A stretch of 64,000 nt of DNA from Loigolactobacillus coryniformis subsp. coryniformis KCTC 3167 = DSM 20001. Lineage in GTDB: Bacteria > Bacillota > Bacilli > Lactobacillales > Lactobacillaceae. This document shows, one piece after another, positions 44,422-52,970 of this stretch (within the stretch, counting starts at the first letter, position 1; each line of letters opens with the position of its first letter). The stretch spans positions 1,116,001-1,180,000 of the forward strand of contig NZ_CP017713.1 in assembly GCF_002706425.1 (NCBI RefSeq), read 5' to 3'. Under the pieces are notes generated by a model. The model searched no databases. It worked only from the letters and a program-made list of their open reading frames with translations, and was not told the origin of the DNA. Both the position numbers and the translations under genes were made by a program.

Positions 44422-45039
44422 ATGAAAAAACTTTTCGGTGTTTTATTAATCGGGGTCACTGCAGTCACCTTGGCAGGGTGCAATAATGGTGGTTCCACGG
44501 ACTCGTCCAGTGAATCAAGCCAGCAAACGAGTCAAGTTAGCAAGAAGGCTAGCAGCAGGAAAGCGCAAAGCCCAAGTACAGTCTCCAATTCAGCTAGCAG
44601 TACAAAAACCAGCAGTGCTGATGGTAATACAGCTGGTACGTCTTCTACAGCGATTGCTAGTTCTTCCAGCAGTAATGCTGGAAGTTCAACAAGCTTGGTA
44701 GCCAGCAGTCAAGCTGCTGGTCAAAGTCAGGCGCAAACGGCTACGACAGTCAATGGGCTGAACTTAACAACTGCGCAAGTACAGGATTGGGTCGCACAAC
44801 ATGTTAGTGGTAACTATCAATCAGATGATTTAGGGTATGAAATGAGCAAGGATGCTAATGGTGAATTAGTGATCCAAGTACGCGAAAATCATAATAGTGC
44901 TAATATGCAGGCACAGGGGGCTGACGCTGGGACTGCACCGACAATTGGCTGGTTCAAGATCAATAGTCAAGGCCAGTTACTTAGCTCACCTGATGCTGGT
45001 GCTTCGTGGAGTGTTGTGAGTAACAGTTACAATAATTAA
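44422..45039 (+). CDS. Ser-rich lipoprotein with C-terminal domain
   Basis: A 205-residue lipoprotein: signal peptide MKKLFGVLLIGVTAVTLAGC with lipobox LAGC. Residues about 22-110 are Ser/Thr/Ala-rich linker. The last 85 residues form a small domain (LTTAQVQDWVAQHVSGNYQ..., IGWFKINSQGQL) seen in lactobacillar lipoproteins of unknown function. The ATG follows GAAGGGGTTCAAC. It would sit on the outer face of the membrane. Confidence 0.78.
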   Translation: MKKLFGVLLIGVTAVTLAGCNNGGSTDSSSESSQQTSQVSKKASSRKAQSPSTVSNSASSTKTSSADGNTAGTSSTAIASSSSSNAGSSTSLVASSQAAGQSQAQTATTVNGLNLTTAQVQDWVAQHVSGNYQSDDLGYEMSKDANGELVIQVRENHNSANMQAQGADAGTAPTIGWFKINSQGQLLSSPDAGASWSVVSNSYNN

Positions 45040-45047
45040 GTGTATAA

Positions 45048-45083
45048 AAATAGGGATGCGGCAATTATGCCGTGTCCCTATTT
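45048..45083. terminator. Bidirectional terminator
   Basis: AAATAGGGATGCGGCA / TGCCGTGTCCCTATTT, serving the lipoprotein gene and the small minus-strand gene ending at 45086. Confidence 0.85.
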
Positions 45084-45085
45084 GT

Positions 45086-45229
45086 TTAAGCTGTTTTTTT
45101 GTTTTTTGCTTGTTGATCGCGCAAACGCTGCTCTCTACTGAATTGAATCATAAAGGCAGTCAAATTACGACTGATTGCTTGATCAGAAAGCCGCCGAAAC
45201 GGCAATTCAGGTTGCTTTTGTTTTTCCAT
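45086..45229 (-). CDS. Small basic protein of 47 residues
   Basis: A short open frame (MEKQKQPELPFRRLSDQAI..., ending RDQQAKNKKTA) with a good ribosome site (TAGGTAGGCG, ten or so bases before the ATG) and a terminator right after its stop. It is basic and probably helical. The frame, ribosome site and terminator placement make it likely to be real, but I do not recognise the family. Confidence 0.55.
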   Translation of the reverse strand: MEKQKQPELPFRRLSDQAISRNLTAFMIQFSREQRLRDQQAKNKKTA

Positions 45230-45495
45230 ATTAACGCCTACCTACTATATTGACAAAACTAACGACGTTTTTCATTGGGTTGAAAAACGCTTAAATGATT
45301 CACTTAAACTGGAACCGCAACATTGTCCGCAGCTAAGCACGAGCTCAGTTAAATACTGAGAAAAAGTGACTTGCCCACAAAAAAACTGAGGACGCCTACA
45401 TCTTAGCTTTCTCAGCTGAGTCACATTTTTATTATTCATGCAGACCACTGCACAAACTCACCACTATTTACTATACACCATTTATGCGAAAGTTG
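45230..45495. other. Intergenic stretch next to the IS4-like element
   Basis: About 270 bases with no convincing gene. It holds the short inverted repeat pieces CTGAG...CTCAG around 45354-45418. Confidence 0.4.
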
Positions 45496-45501
45496 CTAAT
45501 A

Positions 45502-46961
45502 CTTGAATTTACCCATTTTACCTTGTTCGGCGGGCAAAGGTTATGTCTTTGTCGGTCATTAATCGTTTTGGTACCAGTCAACTGGATCAAACTCATTTAG
45601 ATGTATCCTAAATAAACGTCCCTTGACAGCACGTTTGAAAAACTTATCGAACTAACACTTAAATCGCCAAGCACAACTGCCTAGGGTCATGCCGTTGCTC
45701 GATACATTTGAAGTGCCTAATACCACTGACATCGAATTTCAGGATCGCCGCTAAGCCACGAATATAGCGATAAAACTTAAACCTTACCGCTTGCCGTAAA
45801 CACTGTGCTTTGCGGTATAAGATTTCATTAAATGATAGCCCGGCTTCGATCTTGATCGCGTGATGACCTAATAAATACGTGATCAATCGGTGAATCAGCT
45901 GCAGTGAATTTAGCGAAAGTGTGCGGATTTTTTCCAAGTGATATTCCTGCTTCTGTACCCGGAATAGTTCTTCGATCCGCCAGCGGGTAAGATAGCTTTT
46001 GACGATCCGGAGCACGTCTGCTTTACTCGTAATTACCTTATTGGTCAGGAGTCTCATTGGCTTTTCACCATATCCATAAACGACCACCATAAAAAACGCT
46101 CGACCTTTAAACGCGGGTAAAGTCACTTTGATATGACTGATCTTTAAATGATAGTCTTTGCCTTTGATCTGACTATCAAAGGCGATCTTGCCCTTGCGTC
46201 GCTGCGCCAATTCAGGGACTTTATAAGCCTTATCCTGGTAGTGGACCCAGCGTTTGTCGGTTAAGCGCATAATGAAATCAGTTTGCTTTTGCATCAAAAA
46301 GTTAATGATATCATTCGCATCATAACCGCGATCCATCACGACGGTATATTTTTTATCACCAAAGAGTTGATCAACGCGATTTAAGCCGCGATAGGTTTCA
46401 ACGTTAGTACTGATAAAGTCAGTTTCCTCAGCTGAAAATAAATGCGAGTATAGCGGTAGTGGCTGCTTTGTTTTTGATGTTGCGACCGTAATATTGGTTG
46501 TGAGGTAGCCTTTTTCGGTGACACCTTTTGAACCGTCGTGTACCCGGCCTAAAGCTTCAAATTTCTCACCATAAGGCTTGGTAATATCAGAATTATCAAC
46601 GATGACTAGCATATCGTCCTTAAGCTGCGGTTGTACCGCGGCCAAATAATTTTGATCCAACTTGGCATAATCATGAAAATTCGTGGCGTTGCGGCTCAAA
46701 CGTTTGAGCGTACCCAAAAGCGTAATATCCTCATTCAACGCACGGCTGATTTCCGCTAGTAATGGTGAACGTCCTTTCGCTAGTCCATAAAGCATGTCCA
46801 TAACGAAATTAGTCGTAGGTTTAGACATGCCGAGCGTGAGCTTTTTGGCATAATTAATAATTTCTCGTTTTGCTTGATATATTTCCGTTGATTTCATGTT
46901 AAAATAACCTTGGTCCTTTCTTTTGTTAGCTTTGTTCTCGTTATTTTGGGTAAACTCAAAA
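45502..46961 (-). mobile_element. IS4-like insertion sequence
   Basis: About 1,460 bp. Ends show related repeats, CTTGAATTTACCCA at left and (complement of the right) TTTTGAGTTTACCCA. The bases CTAATA stand directly outside both ends (45496-45501 and 46962-46967), a possible target duplication. One transposase gene on the minus strand. The exact ends are less certain than for the other elements. Confidence 0.7.
45659..46897 (-). CDS. IS4-family type DDE transposase
   Basis: A 412-residue transposase. MLVIVDNSDITKPYG carries the first aspartate, YTVVMDRGYDANDIINFL the second, and YLTRWRIEELFRVQKQEYHLEKIR the Y-(2)R-(3)E-(6)K signature of IS4-type enzymes. Apparently intact. The ATG follows AAGG at short distance. 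It lies between the small 47-residue gene and the oleate hydratase region. Confidence 0.88.
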   Translation of the reverse strand: MKSTEIYQAKREIINYAKKLTLGMSKPTTNFVMDMLYGLAKGRSPLLAEISRALNEDITLLGTLKRLSRNATNFHDYAKLDQNYLAAVQPQLKDDMLVIVDNSDITKPYGEKFEALGRVHDGSKGVTEKGYLTTNITVATSKTKQPLPLYSHLFSAEETDFISTNVETYRGLNRVDQLFGDKKYTVVMDRGYDANDIINFLMQKQTDFIMRLTDKRWVHYQDKAYKVPELAQRRKGKIAFDSQIKGKDYHLKISHIKVTLPAFKGRAFFMVVVYGYGEKPMRLLTNKVITSKADVLRIVKSYLTRWRIEELFRVQKQEYHLEKIRTLSLNSLQLIHRLITYLLGHHAIKIEAGLSFNEILYRKAQCLRQAVRFKFYRYIRGLAAILKFDVSGIRHFKCIEQRHDPRQLCLAI

Positions 46962-47141
46962 CTAATATAATCCCGGTTAAGTGATTAGCGTGGACAATCG
47001 GGAGCAAGTGTCCGAGTACGATCATTGCTTTTTTATATTAAGAATCTATAATGGAGTTGAAATGTAGTTGAATGGTTGATCAAGGATTTTTTAGCTACCA
47101 TAACTGCTTATTTCAGTAACTTTTACAAGGAGGTCAGCAAC

Positions 47142-47270
47142 ATGAATAATAAACTTGTTTGTCTAGGCGCTACGGTCGGTTTGATCACGGCTAGCGTTTT
47201 GTACCTTGCTAAAAAGACTGGTTTTTTTGAGGATGATCGTCATTTGTATGATGAATTCGAATCACGTTAA
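47142..47270 (+). CDS. Small single-helix membrane protein
   Basis: A 42-residue protein (MNNKLVCLGATVGLITASVLYLAKKTGFF...) with one membrane helix at residues 4-23 and an acidic tail. It has an excellent AAGGAGGTCAGCAAC site, which decides the start over the upstream open frame at 47076. It lies 94 bases before oleate hydratase. It resembles the short DUF3042-like membrane proteins of lactobacilli, but that match is from memory only. Confidence 0.6.
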   Translation: MNNKLVCLGATVGLITASVLYLAKKTGFFEDDRHLYDEFESR

Positions 47271-47363
47271 GATGTACTGGGAAATCTTTTGCTAATATTA
47301 CTGACGAATTTTGGTAGTACAGCGTGTAATGCGTTGAGCTAGTTAATGATCGGAGGAATTAGT

Positions 47364-49058
47364 ATGCGGAAAAATAAAGCTATCATGATCGGTGCCGGTT
47401 TAGCCAATATGGCGGCTGCGGTTTATTTGATTCAAGAAGGTCACTGGAGTGGTGATCAGATTACTTTTTATTCACTGGATGATCATGGTTCAAATGATGG
47501 CGCGCCAACAAAGAGCGTAACCGATGAATATTGGAATAAAAATCATCCCTTAGAAAATCAGAAAGGCTATGTTGCTCGTGGCGGACGGATGCTGAATTAT
47601 CGGACTTATGTTGATTTGATGGATCTACTTGATCGGATTCCATCGGCGACGGAAACTAATATGACTGCGGCTGAAGATACACGTGATTTTGATGCTAAAC
47701 ACCGTACCTTTGACAAGGCGCGGCTGCTTGAAGGCGGTAAGGGTATTATTAATGGCAGTCATTTAGGCTTAAATAATCAGGATCGGCTGCATCTAACTAA
47801 GTTGATTGCAATGCCGGATTCGGAAGAAGAAAAGCTGGATAACGTCACGATCGCTGATTATTTTAGTGATGATCCCCATTTCTTCGGCACAAATTTCTGG
47901 TTTATGTGGGAAACGACCTTCGCTTTTCGTATACAAAGTTCTGCTCAAGAATTACGACGCTATATGCACCAAATGATTTACGAATTTACTCAGATCGAGC
48001 ATCTAGTCGGTGTCAACCGGACGAGATATAATCAGTATGAAAGCATTATGCTCCCACTGGTTAATTATTTACGTGATCAGGGTTGTCACATTATCTTGAA
48101 TCGTCTGGTAACTGATTGGACGTTTAAAGATACGCCGATGCAAGATGAGATCACAGTTACTGGTTTGACAGTTAAGAATACAGTCACCGGTGTCGACGAA
48201 CACGTCACGGTCGATGACGATACTGCGGTGATCTTTACTAACGGTTCAATCACTGATTCAGCCACTTTAGGTGACTTTAATACACCGGCGCCAGAAAATA
48301 TGGATTATGGTGCAGCAGCTAGTCTATGGAAAAAAGCAAGTGAGCATTTCTATAATTTAGGTAATCCGGATAAATTTTTTGCTGATCGGAATGCCAGTGA
48401 ATGGGTCAGTTTCACGCTAACGACTAAAGATCATTTATTGTTAAATGAAATTACTCGGATCACGACTCAAGTGCCAGGAAATGCGCTGAATTCGTTTATC
48501 TCGACTAGCCCGATTACAGCGTTGGGACATAAAGATGTGAATATGTCGATCGTGGTTCATCACCAGCCACATTTTACAACACAAAAACCGAATGAGACGG
48601 TTATTTGGGGTTACTTCCTATATCCACGGCGGCGTGGCGAGTTTATCGATAAGCCATACATCAAAATGACGGGTAAAGAAATGATCCAGGAATTGATTGG
48701 TCAATTGTCTAAAGTAGATCCAGGTCCCGGCAATATTCGCGACAAAACGGATCAGATCATGGCTAGCGTGATCAATAATATTCCGGTTTATATGCCTTAT
48801 GCCTCTGCATTATTTAATAATCGGGCTAAAACTGATCGGCCAAAGGTTATTCCACAACATGCCACTAATTTGGCCTTTACTGGTGAATTTGTTGAGCAAC
48901 CTTATCAGATGATCTTCACTGAACAAAGTGCGGTTCGTTCTGGTGAAATTGCGGCGTATCATTTCGCTGGTATTCCAATGTCGCATTTAGTTAAGACACC
49001 GCGTTATGATAAAGATTTGAAGACGTTAGCTAAAGCGGCTAAGAAAATGTTTGATTAG
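47364..49058 (+). CDS. ohyA: Oleate hydratase
   Basis: A 564-residue FAD-dependent fatty acid hydratase (formerly the 67-kDa myosin-cross-reactive antigen) that converts oleic acid to 10-hydroxystearic acid. The nucleotide fold begins AIMIGAGLANMAAAVYL, followed by RGGRMLNYRTYVDL and later FTGEFVEQPYQMIFTEQSAVRSGEIAAY. ATG 47364 follows CGGAGGAATTAGT. The reaction detoxifies unsaturated fatty acids at the membrane. It may be expressed with the small membrane protein upstream, though a promoter between them is possible. Confidence 0.95.
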   Translation: MRKNKAIMIGAGLANMAAAVYLIQEGHWSGDQITFYSLDDHGSNDGAPTKSVTDEYWNKNHPLENQKGYVARGGRMLNYRTYVDLMDLLDRIPSATETNMTAAEDTRDFDAKHRTFDKARLLEGGKGIINGSHLGLNNQDRLHLTKLIAMPDSEEEKLDNVTIADYFSDDPHFFGTNFWFMWETTFAFRIQSSAQELRRYMHQMIYEFTQIEHLVGVNRTRYNQYESIMLPLVNYLRDQGCHIILNRLVTDWTFKDTPMQDEITVTGLTVKNTVTGVDEHVTVDDDTAVIFTNGSITDSATLGDFNTPAPENMDYGAAASLWKKASEHFYNLGNPDKFFADRNASEWVSFTLTTKDHLLLNEITRITTQVPGNALNSFISTSPITALGHKDVNMSIVVHHQPHFTTQKPNETVIWGYFLYPRRRGEFIDKPYIKMTGKEMIQELIGQLSKVDPGPGNIRDKTDQIMASVINNIPVYMPYASALFNNRAKTDRPKVIPQHATNLAFTGEFVEQPYQMIFTEQSAVRSGEIAAYHFAGIPMSHLVKTPRYDKDLKTLAKAAKKMFD

Positions 49059-49082
49059 TGTAGTTTGTTTAAATGAGCATTA

Positions 49083-49119
49083 AAAAGAAGATAAACGATG
49101 ATTGTTTATCTTCTTTTTT
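49083..49119 (+). terminator. Terminator of the oleate hydratase gene
   Basis: AAGAAGATAAAC / GTTTATCTTCTT followed by T's. Confidence 0.9.
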
Positions 49120-49185
49120 GCTGTCTAATCAGCTTGAACTGCAAAAGTGATAGGGTGGTATGGATTGGGTCGTTATAAAAAAAGC

Positions 49186-49214
49186 TTGACCAGCACCTTA
49201 AGTTTCTGTAGAAT
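49186..49214 (+). promoter_or_regulatory. Promoter of the tRNA-Glu gene
   Basis: TTGACC (49186-49191), 17-base spacer, TAGAAT (49209-49214), 24 bases before the tRNA. Confidence 0.75.
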
Positions 49215-49238
49215 AATATATGTTCCAAATGTTGACCT

Positions 49239-49311
49239 TGCCCGTTGGTCAAATTGGTTAAGACGTCGCCCTCTCAAGGCGGAGTTACGGGTTCGATCCC
49301 CGTACGGGTGA
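49239..49311 (+). tRNA. tRNA-Glu (anticodon CTC)
   Basis: Cloverleaf with D-arm GGTCAAATTGGTTAAGAC, anticodon stem TCGCC / GGCGG and loop CTCTCAA (anticodon CTC, reads GAG), T-arm ACGGGTTCGATCCCCGT. The acceptor stem reads TGCCCGT / ACGGGTG, so the first pair is U1-G72 where tRNA-Glu normally has G1-C72. No encoded CCA. A strong terminator follows. Confidence 0.8.
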
Positions 49312-49326
49312 TAAAATAATTTTTCT

Positions 49327-49366
49327 AAGCCGAAAAGACTGTCAGATCAGTCTTTTCGGCTTTTTT
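49327..49366 (+). terminator. Terminator after tRNA-Glu
   Basis: AAGCCGAAAAGACTG / CAGTCTTTTCGGCTT followed by T's. Confidence 0.92.
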
Positions 49367-49688
49367 ATGTCTGCAAGTTAATAAAAGGTGAACTAGTGCC
49401 GCATAACCAAAATAGTTGGCTAATTTTTAGCTTTCTCAAGTTTGACGGTAATGGACAGAGCGGGTTATCTGCCATTTTAGTAAAGTGGTGATTACAGTAA
49501 AACGCTGATAAAAGCAGTAGAGAAAACCACTTTTATCAGCGTTTATAGTTGTAGTTTGTATTTACTACGCAGCGTTTAGACCAGTGAACAACTATTACTA
49601 CCAGAATGGAACCGAACTAAGGCTGTTCATATATAATTTGATGAACTTGGTGGTAGCAATACAAATTGGTTTAAATTTGAGTACAATG
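49367..49688. other. Intergenic stretch with an isolated 15-bp hairpin
   Basis: No gene was found. The arms 49500-49514 and 49530-49544 (AAACGCTGATAAAAG and its complement) are perfect with a 15-base loop, but no T run follows and no gene ends nearby. Confidence 0.55.
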
Positions 49689-50375
49689 CTAAACGAGTGC
49701 TGCTAAGGTGTTATTTAAAATATGCAGCGTGATCGACGCCTTTAAATTTTTGGTGCGACTATAAACTAGTGCCAAAACCAAGCCGAGTAAGATTTTTGAC
49801 AACCAATAAATTGGATCGACTTGACCGCTGGAGAGATCAACGTGAAAGGTACCGAAGATCACTGAGCTTAAGCCAATGCTTAGCCAACGACGGTGTGGGA
49901 AAAACCAATTTAGAAAAAGACCACGAAAAAGAATTTCCTCAAGAATCGGGCCAATGAAAGCAACGAACAATAACATGAAGAAAGTGAAGCTTTGTAGCAA
50001 GCTAGTTAAACTATCTACGTTGGCGTTACCACTTGTTTTAACGAATGGAATGGTAGCAGCGTTGATTAGTAACATGGCAATGAACCCGGCAGCAACTAAA
50101 AGCCCATCACGTTTATGTAGTCGTTGTTCAAATTCATTGTTATTGTCAGTCACCGCTTTACGATAGACTTGCCAAAATAAAATCGTGATCAAAATGGAAA
50201 TGATCAGGAATAAACTGCCTAATACATAAGTTAATTGGGTTTGCTGTGTGCCGGCTATTGCGCTGGCAAAGCTTAAACCAGTTAATGGTAATTGTTCGGC
50301 CAATAGAAGTAAGCAGAAATAGCCTACGTGGCGGACGGTCGCCCAGCCAGAATTATTTGTTTTGATAATCGTCAC
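49689..50375 (-). CDS. CPBP (CAAX/Abi) family intramembrane metalloprotease
   Basis: A 228-residue membrane protein with about six helices. EEILFRGLFLNW carries the EE-x3-R motif, GTFHVDL the metal-binding histidine, and HILNNTLAAL the last motif. Family members in lactic acid bacteria act in bacteriocin immunity or protein processing. The start is uncertain: GTG 50375 is almost on top of its GAGG, so a downstream non-standard ATT or ATC start is possible. No bacteriocin gene is adjacent. Confidence 0.82.
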   Translation of the reverse strand: MTIIKTNNSGWATVRHVGYFCLLLLAEQLPLTGLSFASAIAGTQQTQLTYVLGSLFLIISILITILFWQVYRKAVTDNNNEFEQRLHKRDGLLVAAGFIAMLLINAATIPFVKTSGNANVDSLTSLLQSFTFFMLLFVAFIGPILEEILFRGLFLNWFFPHRRWLSIGLSSVIFGTFHVDLSSGQVDPIYWLSKILLGLVLALVYSRTKNLKASITLHILNNTLAALV

Positions 50376-50439
50376 CTCACGAATTTAAGTAACCTCATGA
50401 TAGCACGAAATTTGTTTTTAGACGTGTGAAACGTCTGGC

Positions 50440-50500
50440 TTGCTTTTCAATTTAAAAATCTCTATAATGACACACTGTCATATAAGCGACAAAGTGTCAT
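50440..50500 (+). promoter_or_regulatory. Promoter and TetR-type operator of the exporter operon
   Basis: TTGCTT (50440-50445), 17-base spacer, TATAAT (50463-50468). Overlapping and following the -10 box are the palindrome TGACACACTGTCA (50468-50480) and a wider inverted pair ATGACAC (50467-50473) / GTGTCAT (50494-50500). This is the expected place for the product of the next gene to bind and repress. Confidence 0.7.
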
Positions 50501-50536
50501 AAATTTAAATTGATTAATGGGGAAAGGAGGAAGCAG

Positions 50537-51166
50537 ATGCCAACACGCACTTTTTTTAATTTATCCCAGGAAAAACAACAACGGCTGCTAGAGGCGGCAC
50601 GCTTAGAATTTTCGCGGGTGCCTTTACATGAAGCGTCGATCAGCAAAATTATTGCTAGTGCGGATATTCCTCGCGGCAGTTTCTACCAGTACTTTACTGA
50701 TAAAGAAGACCTTTATTACTATTACGCTGATTATTTACGCAAGCAAGGGCAAAATTCACTATTAAGCAATTTACAGGCGGTCGACGGTGATTTATTTGCT
50801 GCATTTCGCCATTACTTTACTAAATTAGTTGATGAAATCATTAATGGACCTAATGCGGTTTTCTACAAAAATATGTTTTTGAACATGACTTATAAAAATG
50901 GTCGTAAAGTGACCTCAGCAACACAAAAGAGGCACCCACACCATGGACATGATGATTTTTATGCGGCCGTTGATTTCTCGGTTTTAAAAATTTCAACGCC
51001 GCATGAGTTAGGTACATTGATGCATATTTTAATGGCGACGTTATTTCAAACGCTGGGGGCCTATTACTTACGGCAACAACATGGTGAGCAGATCACGGTG
51101 GCACAATTAAACCAAGAATTTGAACAAGCCTTAGGTTGGATCGAACATGGTGTGGCGATCAATTGA
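50537..51166 (+). CDS. TetR-family transcriptional regulator
   Basis: A 209-residue repressor. The N-terminal helix-turn-helix spans residues about 10-55 (LLEAARLEFSRVPLHEASISKIIASADIPRGSFYQYFTDKEDLYYYY); the rest is a ligand-binding helical domain. ATG 50537 has AAAGGAGGAAGCAG in front. It precedes the two ABC exporter genes by 61 bases and very likely controls them and itself through the palindromes at 50467-50500. The inducer is probably a toxic compound exported by the pump. Confidence 0.9.
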   Translation: MPTRTFFNLSQEKQQRLLEAARLEFSRVPLHEASISKIIASADIPRGSFYQYFTDKEDLYYYYADYLRKQGQNSLLSNLQAVDGDLFAAFRHYFTKLVDEIINGPNAVFYKNMFLNMTYKNGRKVTSATQKRHPHHGHDDFYAAVDFSVLKISTPHELGTLMHILMATLFQTLGAYYLRQQHGEQITVAQLNQEFEQALGWIEHGVAIN

Positions 51167-51227
51167 TCGTTTTGAATCAATCAAGTATTTTAATGTAACT
51201 TTTTATTTTAATTAAGGAAGTGAGTAG

Positions 51228-52970
51228 ATGCTTAAAATAGCACGTGGACGAATGTCAATTTGGGCCGTCACTGGCGCTTTTTTATTTATGATCTTACAAG
51301 TGATCAGCAGCTTAAATCTACCAAGTTTGACGGCTAATATCGTCAATAATGGTGTCGCTAAAGGCGATATCAATTATATTTGGCGCGTGGGTGCTGAAAT
51401 GGTCGGGTTTGCGCTTTTGAGCGTGTTGGCCGCTGTGGGTAATGTTTTTTTGGCAGCACGGACTTCACAGCATTTAGGCCAACAACTCCGTTCGGACATT
51501 TATCGTAAGGTCATTGGTTTTTCTAACGATGAGTTTGATCAGGTGGAGACCTCGTCACTGATCACCCGGACGACCAATGATGTGGTACAGATTCAAAACG
51601 TGGCCATGATGGCATTACGGATGATGATCATGGCGCCGATCATGTTGATCGGTGCCAGTGTTCTGGCATACAACAAAAACCAGCGATTGACGATGATCTT
51701 TTTAATTGTTTTACCGGTACTAGCTATTTTTATTGGCTTAGTGATGCGGTTTGCCGTACCGTTATTCCGCGCAATGCAGTCTAAAACCGATCGAATCAAT
51801 TTGATTTTTCGTGAAGGTTTGACTGGGGTCCGGGTTATTCGGGCGTTCCGGCGTGATAAATTTGAGCAAACTCGTTTTGAAGCGGCCAATCAGGATTACA
51901 CACATAATGCAATCAAAGTTTTTAGTATCATGGCGTTGATGTTTCCAATTATGACTTTGATGATGAGTGCGACTAATGTTGGAATCACTTGGTTTGGGGC
52001 TAAATTGATCGCTGATTTCTCGATGCCAGTCGGTAATCTGATCGCCTTTTTGACCTATGCCATGCAGATCTTAATGAGTTTTATGATGTTATCAATGGTT
52101 TTTGTTTTCATTCCGCGAGCGCAGGCTTCAGCATTACGGATTCAAGAAGTTTTAGCGCTTGATTCAACGATCAATGATAAGCCTGAACCGAAGGCATTAC
52201 CGGCCGATTTTGATCATAGTGAATTGAACTTTCAGCATGTTGATTATCGCTATCGGGGTGCAGAAAATCGCGCCCTGACGGATATTGATTTCAGCGCTAA
52301 AAGTGGCCAAACAGTAGCGATTATTGGTGGGACTGGTTCTGGTAAAACATCGTTAGTCAGCTTACTACCGCGCTTTTATGATGTGGAGGCTGGTAGTATC
52401 AGTTTCAATGGCACGGATATCCGTGATTTTACGCAACATGATTTGCGACAAGCTATTTCTTTTGTTCCGCAAACGGCGATTCTATTTACGGGGACTGTAC
52501 GTGAGAACATGCAATATGGTGATCCGAATGCGACTGATGAAGCCATTTGGCGTGCGTTGAAGATTGCCCGCGCCGATGATTTTATTGCGGCTGACGCTGG
52601 TTTAGATACCCACGTTGAACAAGGTGGCGGTAATTTTTCTGGTGGTCAACGGCAACGGTTAGCGATTGCCCGGGCTTTAGTCAAAGACGCCGCGGTGTAT
52701 GTGTTTGATGATTCTTTCTCAGCATTAGATTTCAAAACTGATTCTCAGTTGCGCGCTGAATTAAGGGCTGATAGTCGGATCCAAAATCGAATCGTGATCA
52801 TTGTTGCGCAACGAATTGCAACGGTGGCTGATGCTGATCTAATTCTAGTTTTAGATAATGGTAAATTAGTTGGTAAAGGGACTCATGAAGCGTTAAAAGC
52901 ACACAATGCCGTTTACCAAGAAATCATGGCTTCCCAGTTAAAGGAAGGAGAGGAGGCGCAACATGAGTAA
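51228..52970 (+). CDS. Multidrug ABC exporter half-transporter with degenerate ATP site (LmrC/BmrC-like)
   Basis: A 580-residue half-transporter: six membrane helices (residues about 15-300) then an ATPase domain. Walker A GGTGSGKTS, signature FSGGQRQRLAIA. Walker B reads VYVFDDSFSALD, with aspartate in place of the catalytic glutamate, as in the impaired site of heterodimeric exporters. It overlaps the partner gene by eight bases. Together they should export drugs or lipids. Confidence 0.92.
   Translation: MLKIARGRMSIWAVTGAFLFMILQVISSLNLPSLTANIVNNGVAKGDINYIWRVGAEMVGFALLSVLAAVGNVFLAARTSQHLGQQLRSDIYRKVIGFSNDEFDQVETSSLITRTTNDVVQIQNVAMMALRMMIMAPIMLIGASVLAYNKNQRLTMIFLIVLPVLAIFIGLVMRFAVPLFRAMQSKTDRINLIFREGLTGVRVIRAFRRDKFEQTRFEAANQDYTHNAIKVFSIMALMFPIMTLMMSATNVGITWFGAKLIADFSMPVGNLIAFLTYAMQILMSFMMLSMVFVFIPRAQASALRIQEVLALDSTINDKPEPKALPADFDHSELNFQHVDYRYRGAENRALTDIDFSAKSGQTVAIIGGTGSGKTSLVSLLPRFYDVEAGSISFNGTDIRDFTQHDLRQAISFVPQTAILFTGTVRENMQYGDPNATDEAIWRALKIARADDFIAADAGLDTHVEQGGGNFSGGQRQRLAIARALVKDAAVYVFDDSFSALDFKTDSQLRAELRADSRIQNRIVIIVAQRIATVADADLILVLDNGKLVGKGTHEALKAHNAVYQEIMASQLKEGEEAQHE

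Noticed and set aside
49239-49311. CtsR-like heptad box (GGTCAAATTGGTTAA)
   Set aside because: It is the D-arm of tRNA-Glu and lacks the second GGTCAAA.
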